Below are positions 19,699 through 30,397 of a DNA stretch of 64,000 nucleotides, in pieces. Numbering within the stretch: position 1 is the stretch's first letter; each line of letters begins with the position of its first letter. Where the stretch lies: positions 1 through 64,000 of the forward strand of contig JAJOKB010000069.1 of assembly GCA_021208135.1 (NCBI GenBank), in the 5' to 3' direction. The notes beneath the pieces were generated by a model. That model was not told the DNA's origin. It saw only the letters and a list, made by a program, of their open reading frames with translations, and did not search any database. Made by a program: the position numbers and the translations under genes. The DNA is from Verrucomicrobiota bacterium (GTDB taxonomy: Bacteria > Verrucomicrobiota > Verrucomicrobiia > Opitutales > Oceanipulchritudinaceae).

Positions 19699-20778
19699 TT
19701 CGGTCGGTTTTTTTGGCGCCGGGTTCGGGGCTTTTTTGTGGCGGAAGGTTTGCATCCTGCGAGCGGAAGTACGGAGCCGCGATCCACCCAACTACCCTCC
19801 ACCATCATGGTTTTGGGGCGTTCGGGAATACCGCGCTCGTTGCGAATAATGTGCGCAGTTAAAATGTCGGCTGCTGCCCAACCGATGGATTCTGCTCCTT
19901 GCCGCACACCGGAGAGGTCACCAAAGTCGGCAGAAATGGCAATGGCGGGCACATCTTCGGGCATCCTTAATCCTGCCAGATTGAGGAAGCTATCCATGAT
20001 CCAACTTTCGGTGACAATTAAGACATCCGGACGGTGGCAACGATACCATTCCAGCATTTCCTCTGGACTGGAAACCTCTCGAAGCGGGGGTACAGGTTCG
20101 CAATTGACCTGTCCATCATGAACGAGTAGTAGGCACCGAACCAGGCATAATTGTCTCGCCCCAGGCTATTGCGGCAGGAGACAAAACCGGGACGACGATA
20201 GCCCATTTCAAACAACCGGTTCATTGCCAGAATCATATTGTTGTAGTGATGGGGAATGACCTTGTTCAGAGCTGGTTTATGAAAACGTTCCTCGGTGCAG
20301 ATGAGAGAAACGATGCTCCAATCCATTTCGAAGTTGCTGAGATTTTTTTGGAAAGGGTGGCAAGATTACACCCTCAATACCGCGAGATTTGCAAAATGGT
20401 GCTGATTCGCTGGGGACTCAATCTGGGTTGCAGCACGGAAATACGTGTCATTTGGTAACCCAGTTTCTCCAATCTAGCCTGAGCTGAAGCGATAAGCGTG
20501 TTGGTGTAAGGGTCGGCGGTGAATGACTTGCGGTCTTCGAATAGATCCAGAACCGCGACAAAAGACCGGGTTTCGATCTTCTGGTTCATGCGGATCCTGC
20601 TCATTAATTTGACAATATCGGGATCGGGCACATAGCCCATCTCTTCAGCTGCCTTGCAAATGATATCGCGGGTGGATTCCTTTAATTTAGGATGATTGCG
20701 AAGCGCATATGAAACAGACATCACCGAATAACCCGTCTTGCGGGCTATGTCCACCAATGATACGCGCTCTTTACCCAT
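19694..20778 (-). CDS. LacI-family transcriptional regulator (at least four frameshifts)
   Basis: The N-terminus VSLVDIARKTGYSVMSVSYA with LRNHPKLKESTRDII is a LacI helix-turn-helix and hinge. The ligand-binding part is spread over several frames: SRGIEGVILPPFPKKSQQL, then MDWSIVSLICTEERFHKPAL and MGYRRPGFVSCRN, then LEWYRCHRPDVLIVTESWIM and DVPAIAISADFG, then ERPKTMMVEGSWVDRGSVLP. Together they cover a full regulator of about 355 residues. The last shift, at the A7 run near 19710, gives a stop at 19694-19696. It is probably the repressor of the upstream glycan operon; a matching 12-bp palindrome sits at 30334-30345. Confidence 0.82.
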
Positions 20779-20843
20779 TTTGGTTTATGGTACAATTCTC
20801 ATTGCCCTTGTCGAATGAAATTTACCTGGCGAGGTAAATGGAA

Positions 20844-22415
20844 CTAGGAATGTGCTTGATAGGAAATCCGGGTAAAGTCAGCAGTTGATCGGCTAACCTG
20901 CCCATTGCCAGACGCGAAAGGACCCATTGTGACACCTGTCCAACCCGTGGACAATTCAGTTGATAAAAATCGAATGGGACAGCGGTCCAGGACGGTGAGA
21001 GCCTGTTCTGATTGTCCGGCGGAAAAGGTATAGTGCGTCCAGTTACCAGACACCTGAAAATGGCAAACATCGCCATTAAAGGGAATGCGGGCCATGGTCT
21101 GGTACATATCGAGCACACGACGCCGCACCCGCAGAAACACACCGGTGCTTTCACGGCAAATGGATAGTGTGAGAAAACAATCATCACTCTGGCGCAAGGC
21201 GATACCTGCCTCCTCTCCATAATTTGCTGGATTGAAACGCACAGTTGCCGAGAAAGTAAAATCAGGATCTGTCTGACGCCTGCACACATAGACCGGACAA
21301 TGAGCACCATCGAGGTGGGTGGCATTTCCGCGCAAGCGCAAACCACCGTCTGGCAAACGCTCACACTCTGACTGACTCAAAGGAGCCCTTAAGGTTGACC
21401 ACTGTGGGGCCAATCCGTCCTGACAAAAAACCGTATCATCGTCAGCAGTGTCCCAGGGTGCGGACGGAAGCGCAGGCCCTGTCATGGACAATTCAATAGG
21501 TCTGCCGGAATTGATCACGGGCCAACCATCGATCCAATCGACGGGAGCGAGAAAGGTTTCGCGTCCCATGACATGAAAATTATACCCATAACGCGGATCA
21601 TGCCGTGTGCCTAGAAATACGATCCACCAAGAGCCATCCTGAAGTTCAATCAAATCACCATGTCCAGTGTAGCGAATGGCATGCGGCACCTTGTGCCTGT
21701 GTGTCAAAATAGGATTGCCAGGGCAGGATTCAAAAGGTCCCCATGGGGACTGACTGCGCCCGATGGTTATCATATGTCCATAACCAGTTCCGCCTTCAGC
21801 ACAGAGCAAATAATACCAACCATTGATCTTGTACAAGTGAGGACCTTCGGCATCACTTGAGGAAAAAGCATCTGCAATCAGGCGCAAAGGTGTTAAAAGT
21901 TTACCAGTGGCGAGGTCGAGCTCAGCCTGTGCGATTTTGCTATGAAAGCGCCTGGTGTAATAAACCCTGCCATCGTCATCAAACAATAAAGATGGGTCAA
22001 AACAACCGGTATCGATCAAAGTAGGCTCTGACCAAGGACCCGCAGGATCGGTCGCCGTGACCAAAAAATTGCCACATCCACCGACATCGGTGGTGACCAA
22101 ATAAAACAGCCCCTTGTGATAACGTAACGTTGGGGCGAAAACGCCGAGTGAACCAGGCCGACCGGTCAAATTCAGTTGACTCGTGCGGGTTAGCGCATGG
22201 CCGATGGGACGCCAATGTACCAGATCGCGGCTGTGATACAAAGGGACACCGGGAAAATATTCAAACGAGCTGACGGCAAGATAAAAGTCGTCTCCTACCC
22301 TGCATATGGAAGGGTCCGGATTAAAACCCTTGATCACCGGGTTGGTGAAGGACACTGGTTTGCTGGACTGAATATCCAAAGTTCCGTTGCGCAACTCGTC
22401 TAATGCTATGGCCAT
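20844..22415 (-). CDS. Glycoside hydrolase family 43 (beta-xylosidase / arabinofuranosidase type)
   Basis: 523 residues without a signal peptide, so it acts in the cytoplasm on imported oligosaccharides. Five-bladed beta-propeller residues: general base Asp in GFNPDPSICRVGDDFYLAVS, the middle Asp in GCFDPSLLFDDDGR, the general acid Glu in SDAEGPHLYK. The C-terminal 190 residues form the beta-sandwich seen in GH43 subfamilies 11/12 (LRAPLSQSECERLPDGGLRL). Such enzymes remove xylose or arabinose from xylo-oligosaccharides. It lies 65 bp before the LacI gene and downstream of the receptor genes on the same strand. The frame is intact. Confidence 0.93.
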   Translation of the reverse strand: MAIALDELRNGTLDIQSSKPVSFTNPVIKGFNPDPSICRVGDDFYLAVSSFEYFPGVPLYHSRDLVHWRPIGHALTRTSQLNLTGRPGSLGVFAPTLRYHKGLFYLVTTDVGGCGNFLVTATDPAGPWSEPTLIDTGCFDPSLLFDDDGRVYYTRRFHSKIAQAELDLATGKLLTPLRLIADAFSSSDAEGPHLYKINGWYYLLCAEGGTGYGHMITIGRSQSPWGPFESCPGNPILTHRHKVPHAIRYTGHGDLIELQDGSWWIVFLGTRHDPRYGYNFHVMGRETFLAPVDWIDGWPVINSGRPIELSMTGPALPSAPWDTADDDTVFCQDGLAPQWSTLRAPLSQSECERLPDGGLRLRGNATHLDGAHCPVYVCRRQTDPDFTFSATVRFNPANYGEEAGIALRQSDDCFLTLSICRESTGVFLRVRRRVLDMYQTMARIPFNGDVCHFQVSGNWTHYTFSAGQSEQALTVLDRCPIRFLSTELSTGWTGVTMGPFASGNGQVSRSTADFTRISYQAHS

Positions 22416-22489
22416 GGCTTGAATGGTTTGGAAACACGGGTCGGGCCACTGTTGATAGATGACCCGACCCGTCCCCTACTACCCTGACA

Positions 22490-22510
22490 AAGGCACAACT
22501 GCCGTGCCTT
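22490..22510 (-). terminator. Hairpin after the tandem secreted-protein genes
   Basis: Perfect 7-bp stem AAGGCAC/GTGCCTT with a 7-base loop, followed on the minus strand by TTTGTC. It is in the 114-bp gap between the second secreted-protein gene and GH43, and could be a weak terminator or an mRNA-processing/stability element that lowers expression of the downstream GH43 and LacI genes. Confidence 0.5.
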
Positions 22511-22528
22511 GCCTATAAAAAGAATGGT

Positions 22529-23494
22529 TTAACGAAAAACGTAGCCCCAGGAGCCGTTTTCCTCGACGATTTCTTCGGGAAGATACATCCAGTTGGCCAA
22601 GGCATCAACGTAGATGAAATCACCTACCGGGTAAATGAAACCGAGGAAGTTACCGGTGTACACCCAACCATCTTCAAAGATGGGATAGCCAGCCCAGGTG
22701 GCAGGAGGAGGAGTTCCGCCCTCGGACGAAATGGCAACTTCCCAGAAGGAACCTTGAAACACTGTTCCGCGCAAATCAACCCAGGTTGGATTGTTGGGAA
22801 CATTCAGGCTGTTAACCGTGTCATTCGGAATCAGGACGATGCCCCAGGGCTCTCCGGCCTCAAGCACACCGGACGAAATGGCACCTTGAACTGCGGCCGT
22901 GAGGTCGATTTGCAAATTGTAAGCCATTTTATCGCGGGTATCTACCGGATTGGCTTCAGCCGCATTGAAGCTGGCACGCAGTGGTACCATTTCAGTGGTT
23001 GGAATTACCGTGACCAACTGGGCATCTGGATAATTCCAGGGCCAGGTGTTGGCAAAGGTGGGCAAGGAGCCCTCAGGAATATTCAGGCCGGGTACCAAAA
23101 ACACGGCCACATCGACACCTGGATCCACTGGAAAGTCAGGGTTGCGTTCGAGCCAAACTACGTCGCCACGCAAGGTGATGGATCCGGCAGCAGCCATGGC
23201 AGCATGGAAGTCGGTCAAATCCTTGCCATAGGTGACATCACCCTGAGCACGGGTACCGGCAAAGCGGATAAAGCTGTACCAGACACCATTGGTGTTCCAG
23301 CCGGTGTTATTGGCCCGGTTGGTACCGGTGCCATTGGTCCACTGATTAAAGCCCTGACCGTCCAATTGAGTATTGGTACGGATACGCCCGGAGTCGAACA
23401 GAGGATGAATTTGCACCACGGTGTCTGCAGCGAGAACCGAGGTGGATAGAAAACCCAGCGCAGCGCTGAGCAGGAGTAGCTTCTTTGATTGCAT
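22529..23494 (-). CDS. Secreted protein, paralogue B, with aromatic C-terminal module
   Basis: 322 residues. The start at 23494 (MQSKKLLLLSAALGFLSTSV) gives a signal peptide ending at VLA-AD. The body starts IHPLFDSGRIRTNTQ and contains WYSFIRFAGTRAQGDVTYG and SITLRGDVVWLERNPDFPVD; no known enzyme motif. The last 50 residues form an aromatic module (YPIFEDGWVYTGNFLGFIYP ... MYLPEEIVEENGSWGYVFR) seen in many secreted Opitutae proteins. It is a tandem duplicate of the next gene (similar along its whole length). Located directly after a TonB-dependent receptor, it may be a glycan-binding partner. Function unknown. Confidence 0.85.
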   Translation of the reverse strand: MQSKKLLLLSAALGFLSTSVLAADTVVQIHPLFDSGRIRTNTQLDGQGFNQWTNGTGTNRANNTGWNTNGVWYSFIRFAGTRAQGDVTYGKDLTDFHAAMAAAGSITLRGDVVWLERNPDFPVDPGVDVAVFLVPGLNIPEGSLPTFANTWPWNYPDAQLVTVIPTTEMVPLRASFNAAEANPVDTRDKMAYNLQIDLTAAVQGAISSGVLEAGEPWGIVLIPNDTVNSLNVPNNPTWVDLRGTVFQGSFWEVAISSEGGTPPPATWAGYPIFEDGWVYTGNFLGFIYPVGDFIYVDALANWMYLPEEIVEENGSWGYVFR

Positions 23495-23519
23495 TATATC
23501 GTTGTTGATTTGTTTAGGG

Positions 23520-24475
23520 TTAACGGAAAACATAGGTCCAGGCGCCACCCTCTTCCACTAAAGATTCGGGCAGGAACACCCAGTTCTGGATGGCATCGAC
23601 AAATACGAAATCGCCTACTGGGAATACAAATCCCATAAAACTGCCGGTGAAGACCCAGCCGTCTTCGAACATGGGAAAACCTGCCCAGGTGGGAGTGGTG
23701 CCAGAATCCTCGGAGAGCACAACCTGCCAGAATGCACCATTGAATACAGTTTGGCGTTGATCAATCCAAGCCGGATTGTTGGGTACATTCAACTGAGTTT
23801 CCATTTCCTCGGGGAAAAGAACAATACCCCATGGAGTGCTGGGACTCATATGGCCTGCAGCGAGAGCAGCGGAAATGGCATCGGTCAAGTCCACTTCAAA
23901 AGCATAAGACATCTTGTCGCGGGTATCGACTGGATTGGCTTCGGCCTCATTCCAGCCTGGACGCAATGGAGTAAACTCAGACACATCAAAAGAAGTGACC
24001 TTGACAGCATTGGGATAGTTCCACGGCCAGGTGTTGGCGAAACCGGGCAGTGAGCCCTCGGCGATATTAAAACCCGGCACCAACCAAACGGAAACAGGCA
24101 CACCAGGGTCCACAGGGAAATCGGTGTTAACCTCAAGCCAATTGACATCACCGCGCAGAGTAATGGAACCGGCAGCCAGCAGACGGGTGTGCCAATCTTC
24201 CAGAGTCAGACCATACTCAACCGTGCCATCGAGGCGCGGACCTGCAAAGCGAATAAAACTGTACCAGATACCGCGCTGCTCATTCCAACCGACATTGTTG
24301 GCACGGGTGGCACCGACCCCGTTTGTCCACTGGGCAAAGTTGGTAGTGGAGATGTCACTGGTGGAAACCCGACCTGAGTCGAAACGCGGATGGATGGAAA
24401 TCACCTCCTCTGCCGACGCAGAAACAAAGGGAAACAGGCCCAAGGCCAATAGACTGAAACGGTATGTTTTTTCAT
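23520..24475 (-). CDS. Secreted protein, paralogue A, with aromatic C-terminal module (frameshift in signal peptide)
   Basis: About 318 residues, paralogue of the following gene (shared: IHPxFDSGR, WYSFIRFAG, SITLRGDV, EANPVDTRDKM, NVPNNPxWxD, and the C-terminal aromatic module). The ATG at 24473-24475 followed by an A6 run (24467-24472 on the plus strand as T6) reads into the wrong frame; one more A gives MKKTYRFSLLALGLFPFVS, a perfect signal peptide cleaved before EEV. It lies 45 bp after the TonB receptor and 25 bp before paralogue B. No catalytic motif is seen. Confidence 0.82.
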
Positions 24476-24519
24476 GATGGTGTAATGAATAAGGGTTATG
24501 TATTAAGGGTTATCAGCAG

Positions 24520-27067
24520 TTAAAAGCTTGAGCGCAGCGTGAGGAAAAACATGCGCGGATCCTGTGGCATACCACCGGGATGAAAATACTGACGATTAGT
24601 AATGTTGCGCACATTCAACTGGAGAGAATGCCGGTAGCGTCCGGTGGTGAATGCGTAACTGACCATTGCGTCCCATAAAATCTGCGATCCCAGAAGAATT
24701 TCGCGTTCGACGGCGTCGTTTGCGCCAACGAAGCTGCTGGCTGCCGGATTTTCAGTGCGCAGGGCGTAAGCACCATAACGCTCACCGGACCAGTTGAAGC
24801 CACCGCCGATGGCAAGACCTGAGAGCGTGCCTTCACTAAAAGTATATTTGCTCCACACTCCGACCTGGTGATCGGGAACTGAAAGCGAAGGAATGGACAC
24901 GGGAATGTTGTTGCCCTGGCGGATGTCAGCAACGGTCTGATTGAGAATTTCTTCAGAATCGAGATAGGTGTATGTCAGCACAATCTGCCAGGATTCAAGC
25001 GGACGCAAAAACAGTTCAGTCTCAAAACCCTTGATCAAACGACCATTGTTCTGATTACCAATCAATGCGGTCTGTTGATTTCCGCTGGCATCAATAGCAC
25101 CGGGAACGGCAAATGAGAAGGACTTGGGCACGCCCACTAACTCAGTACGGAACACCGAAAATGCACCGGAAATGCGATCATTGAACAAGTCGAATTTTGC
25201 ACCGACTTCAATGCCCTCGCCACTCATTGGCCTGAGGGGTTCCTGCTCGGTAAAAACCCGCTCACCCGGTGGGCGCAACAACTCCTGCTGCAGGGCATCC
25301 CCAGACTTAAGCACACCAACGAAACCATTTTGTGGCAAAAACGATTCACTGTAGCTGGCGTAAATATTGATGTCTTCGGTGATGCGGAAAGAGGAGCCCA
25401 CTTGAATGGTGGTGTCTCTGCTAGTATTGACCGGCAGATTTGGCCTTTCAACTCGCTGCGATTCCTCTTCGTCATAACGAATGCCCGCGAGCACAATCAA
25501 GCGATCGTCAAAGAAGCGACTTAGATTGGAGATGAAGGCTGCCTTGTTGGTACGGTTTTGAAAATTTTGCGGTTCCAATGGGCGATTCAAATCGGCCACC
25601 ACTTCATTGGCGACAATGAATGCACTGCCAGTTAGAGGATTGAAGGGATCGTTGCGTACACGATCGGCAACCTCAGGATTGAGGATGTTGCTGCCACCTC
25701 CAGTGGCGACAGACCCACGAAAGCGGTTGCGCAAATATTCACCGGAGATAAATGTCTGATTTTCGATACCAGCGACTTCCCATTTGCCAGTAATCTCCAA
25801 TTGATTGGAAAATCATAGTTGAAACGTTTCCAATGATTCCAGGAATACTGCCGAACGGTCGCCAGAAATACCCAATGCCCAAGCATCGCCCCCAAACGGA
25901 GCGGCGCACTATATTGTGGTGAACACCATAAAAGCGGGCTGCCCAAGTATCTGATAACTGCTGACGCAATTCAAAGGAAACGGTGTGTTGATCGACATCA
26001 TTAAAGGCGTTCACCGGTACAAAGTTATTGCGCCGACCCCAGAAATCGGCGTAGCCATCCCAGAACCGGTTGCCACCGCTGGTAGCGGAATAGAAGTTAT
26101 AGGATAAACCAGTACCTGGATCCACCAAGGTAAGTGGAGGATTCAATGAGTACAAATCATTGGGATCCTGACCAGCGAGTACGCGAACACCCAAATTATC
26201 CACAGGACGATCGAAACCTGCTACCAAGTTGTTAAAAATCTCACGCCAGCGAGTGTTGTATTCAGGCATCGGCGTTGAATTGAAGGAATTTTGATTCAGA
26301 TAATCCCACTGCACAGTAACAGTGGTTCTGGCAAACGGTTTGTACTGCAAAAGGCCTGACCAAAAAGAGCGCTCATCCTCGGTGTTGTCGCGCCAACCAC
26401 CATCTACTTTATACGAGGCATCAAAACGATAAAGCAGTTGGTTGCGACCATCACTGTCGCCCTTGATTAAAGGACCGGTATGATTCAATTGCACGCGATA
26501 ATGGTCATAACTGCCTGCGGTCAACTGGATGGAGGTACGGAATTGATCCAATGGGCGCAGAGTCAAATAATTGACGATACCGCCGGGCTCAACCTGGCCG
26601 TAAAGCAATGACATGGGACCCTTGACCACCTCCACGCGCTCCACATTGGTCATGTCCTGACTATATAGCTGATTGACGCCATTGCGTTTGGAGCGCAGGG
26701 TGCGCAGACCACGGATGTAGAAACCTCCGGTTTCTTCAGCGGTCTGGGAAGCGCCCTGGGTGATACCGGCAGTGAACCGCACTGAATCCTCCAAAGTCTG
26801 GGCATAGGTGTCTTCCAAAAACTCTCTGGTTAAAGAAGTGATGGTAAGAGGCACCTCGCGTACCACAGCATTGAACCTGGTCGCAGACAAGGTGTTACGG
26901 ACCTGATAGCCGCGCACCTCACCACCGACAACGGTGAAAGGATCCAAGGTTATGATATCATCATCCGATGCATTGGTTTGCGCCCAGCTAACCGGCAGCA
27001 GCGCCACGGAAAGCAAGCCCGGAAAGGCGTAACGAGACAGTTTGAATAATCTGTTTGTGTTGAGCAT
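24520..27067 (-). CDS. TonB-dependent outer-membrane receptor (at least two frameshifts)
   Basis: The start at 27067 (MLNTNRLFKLSRYAFPGLLS) gives a signal peptide ending VSWAQ. The plug domain shows the TonB-box region (DDDIITLDPFTVVGGEVRGY), FYIRGLRTLRSKRNGVNQ and the conserved VERVEVVKGPMSLLYGQVEPGG. The barrel part ends in NITNRQYFHPGG ... FLTLRSSF, with the usual terminal Phe. Frame breaks lie near 25900 and 25800; a third frame between them (RLGAMLGHWVFLATVRQYS) bridges the gap. The repaired protein is about 850 residues, resembling the FhuA/FecA-type receptors Verrucomicrobiota use for glycans. No SusD homologue is present. In this locus it probably imports oligosaccharides. Confidence 0.9.
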
Positions 27068-27092
27068 ATTGCAGAGAGTTGGGGTTGGGAAA

Positions 27093-30000
27093 TTACCAGG
27101 GCTTGAACTGCATAGCAGCGACGTCCAGGAACCTGAGACGGCCTTCCGCCTCAATCAAATAAAGCCAGCTTTCGGTTTCGTGATGGTAAAACCAAGGATG
27201 GAAATTCAACTGTGTCCACAGCCAGCCGCCTTCTGGATGCCACATCCATGCACTGTACAGGCTATCCTGCGCTAGGTAGAAGAAGCGCTGTTGATCGGAC
27301 GACCACAGCCAACCTGTACCCAGGTCAAAAACGTAGCCAAATGCAGGGTGGAAGAACAAAGTGCCGCCTAAATCAGCGAAACTTTGCAGGAAATTCATAC
27401 CCGAGGTATCCCCATACACAGTCAATGTCGGTCTGAATGAGCGCGCGGTGGTCTGGTCCGGAGAATACCACTCAACGTAGTTGTTCTGACTATCATCATT
27501 GACCGGGCCGCGCAATTGCAGGCCCATATACTGTTCACCCGCATTGAGGCTGGTAATCAGCGCCGAGGTCAAATCAAACTCCACAGGCTGATTAATCGAC
27601 ATACTTTGCGCAGGGATGGTCTGTTGCGGTACAGTCGGATGCAAAAAGTCACCTACAGTAACGCGACCAAACAAATTCGCACGCACGTGATGAAGGGTCA
27701 CATCCGGCGCATTGATCAGCAGTCGCGGGGTGACTCGGAATCCAGCGGAAACAATCTGCGAGCCAGCGCCACGCAAGCGGTACAGGTCAATCTCAGAATG
27801 AATACGCACTTCAGTATCCTGACTTTGCCCAACAACAGCCTCATCACCGGTACGAAGCAATAATGCCTCAATCGCGGAATTGGCAGTACCATTGCGGGGC
27901 GCACGGTCATCCAATCGCCTGAAGGCACCGCGCAGAGGAATAATTTCCATGCGTTCGCCCAAGACCACACTGATCGGAAAAACATGGAAGGTTTCGTGGA
28001 AACCGTTCCGTACACGTACACCGAGTTCATAGTCACCTATCCGGCTAAAATGAACAGTAGTGCTTGCCGCAGCGGGATCGTCAAACGACACCTCCCCGGG
28101 TCCACTGACCCTTGACCAATGCGCCGAAGGTACACCGGGACCATTGGCGGCGATAACATCCGCCTGCAGAAACGCGCCCGCTGAAATGGCTGCCAGGGCA
28201 GGAGCACGGACCTGAACCTCTGGTGCAGAACTGGTCGCATCAGGTGCATAGCGGCTGGTGTAAAGCGGAACAGCACCCGCACCACGGGGACCAGCACGGC
28301 TTAAGGTGTCACGGTGTACCACGATCGGATCCGTAGTGGCCAATCTTCGACGCTCACCGTCACGCACTTCATCGCCAATAAAACGATGACGGAAATTCCA
28401 GTTGGGCGGTCCGTTGATTTCCACAGCGCGCTCCAAACCGGAAACTGTGATCTGCGCGTCGTGAACAACAAAAATAGACGTGTCAATCGGGTTCAATTCG
28501 AAGCCATCACTGACGTTCATAACGCCGCCAAAAATCTCAACCTTAGCCTGATCCAGGGCATATACCATTGGACCCTGCCGTTCGCCAAACTTGGCGCCAA
28601 AAATCCACATGGAACCACCGCTCATAACCAGCATCGGCAGTGCCATTTCCGGATTATACTGAAAGGCGTGAACTTCTTGATCGTGAATAATCCAGCCTGC
28701 GAGGTCTGGTCTAAACTGCTGTCCGCCCGGTACGTTGTGCACATTGGAAACAAACAGCCTGCCGGTGGATGGATCGTTGCGGTACACGCCCCCGGAAATC
28801 CAAAAAAATATCGCGCAGATAAAGGTCTGCGTTTGAGCGGTTATGTATAAAATAGTTACTGATGTTTTGCTGCCAGTTGCCCCATACCTGCTCAATGATC
28901 ACAGCAGGATGGTCACTAACGCCCAGTTCAAACACCGGACCGGGTGCGGACGTGAGGGGAAAGCCAAGTTGAATTTGGGCGTAATTACTGGCAATGCGCT
29001 TCACGGAAGGCCCGATACGCACTGTTTCACTGACCACAAACACGCCAGGCTTGAGAAATATAGTTTCCGCGCCGGAATTGAATGCTTCGCGCAGCATTTC
29101 GGTGTGGTCAGATACGCCGGCCGGTTCCAGCACCAACCATTCTTCAGGAGCAGTCCAAGGAATTACAGGAAATTCAACTTCATCCAAATACAGAAAGTCC
29201 TCCGGTGAATCTTCCCACACTTTATAAACAGGTCCGGTGCGAAAGCTACCGTTGGCATTCGTGGCTTCCACGCGAGTACCATTGTCATCAAACAAGTATT
29301 CATAACCGGTTTGTACCACATTGCGCAGATAGAAAAAGTCGCCGCGTCCGACGATAGCCGGACCATCAACCGCAACACCGTCAGGCGTGCTCAAATCGGC
29401 ATGAAAAATAACTACATTGCCATCGCGAAATACTCCTTGAAAAACCGGAACTGAATTGACGCTGGTCAGTCCATGAATGGTGACCGGTTTGCGATGAGCA
29501 CGGATACCGGCAACACGTTGGCCATAAATCTCTATATCGCGCAATACCCAAGAATACACCGAGGTGATGGTGTTGTCCATTTTAATACCTAGATCAAAAC
29601 CCTCAATAATGACGTTTTCAACCACACCAGGAGCGGAAATGGACGAGGACAAGTCCAGTCCCACTGCCCCTACTCCATCGGGATCGAGCGATCGAATAAT
29701 CACATTGCTCATGCGCGCCACGTTGTTGCCTTGAAAACGCACCCCAATCGCCCCCGGATTACCAGCGCCTATCTCAATGGTAAAATTCTCGAAGGTATTG
29801 AGGAACCCGTTATTGGTCCAATCGCCATCAAAGTAGCTGATCATCGGACGCGGTGCGGATGCATTCTGGAAGGCCGGGGTATTGTCAGGCACATACAACA
29901 CCACGCCGTCACGGCTCTGCCCTTGCATCATAATATACTGTCCACCCGGAGTGCGGGTCTCCAACACCACGGGTTGCTCGATGCGATAAGTACCGTTGGG

Positions 30001-30270
30001 GAAGTACACAAACATCGGCACTCTGCGTGGCCAGGTGCGGGCGTGCAAGGATGCAGCCAAAATGGCCTCCGAGCTGTCAACCTGTCCGGTAGGATCAGCG
30101 TTGAACGGAGGACTTGTTACGTCGATGACAAAACCGTCAAGCTGCGGATAAATGATCTCTTCTCGGGCTTGAGCAACTTGTGCTGCCAGAAGGCAAGCAA
30201 TTCCTGCCAGAAGTGAGATTTTCGCAGTGTGGATGCCAATGCGCTTGCGGATAAGGGGTATCGTGAGCAT
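27093..30270 (-). CDS. Secreted double beta-helix protein, GH55 / pectate_lyase_3-like, with PKD-like and aromatic C-terminal modules (one frameshift)
   Basis: Signal peptide at residues 1-35 (LLAGIACLLAAQVAQA). The first beta-helix opens FVIDVTSPPFNADPTGQVDS with FVYFPNGTYRIEQPV; the second opens near residue 400 (VSDHTEMLREAFNSGAETIF). Two such halves are typical of GH55-like folds. A PKD-like domain follows (VIAANGPGVPSAHWSRVSG), then a beta-rich region (FRPTLTVYGD end), then a Trp/Tyr-rich tail (YVFDLGTGWLWSS, GGWLWTQLNFHPWFYHH). The break at A7 28802-28808 is repaired by one base less. The total is about 1,050 residues. It is the first gene of the minus-strand locus, 25 bp before the TonB receptor. 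Substrate unknown; catalytic residues not identified. Confidence 0.75.
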
Positions 30271-30333
30271 GTATAGAATTTTCCACTTTCCCGCTCCATC
30301 GTCAACTGGCGAGCCCGTCAGATCAGTGTAACG

Positions 30334-30345
30334 TAAACCGGTTTA
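30334..30345. promoter_or_regulatory. Candidate LacI-type operator, perfect palindrome
   Basis: TAAACCGGTTTA is a perfect 12-bp palindrome with the central CG step that LacI-family proteins favour. It lies in the 127-bp gap between two divergent starts (30270 minus, 30398 plus), where a repressor could block both the glycan operon and the sulfatase. The LacI gene is the last gene of the same operon. Confidence 0.5.
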
Positions 30346-30397
30346 AAGTAAACTTTGTGGGTCTCGCAACGAGAGCTGCAATGGCAAGACTATCATC

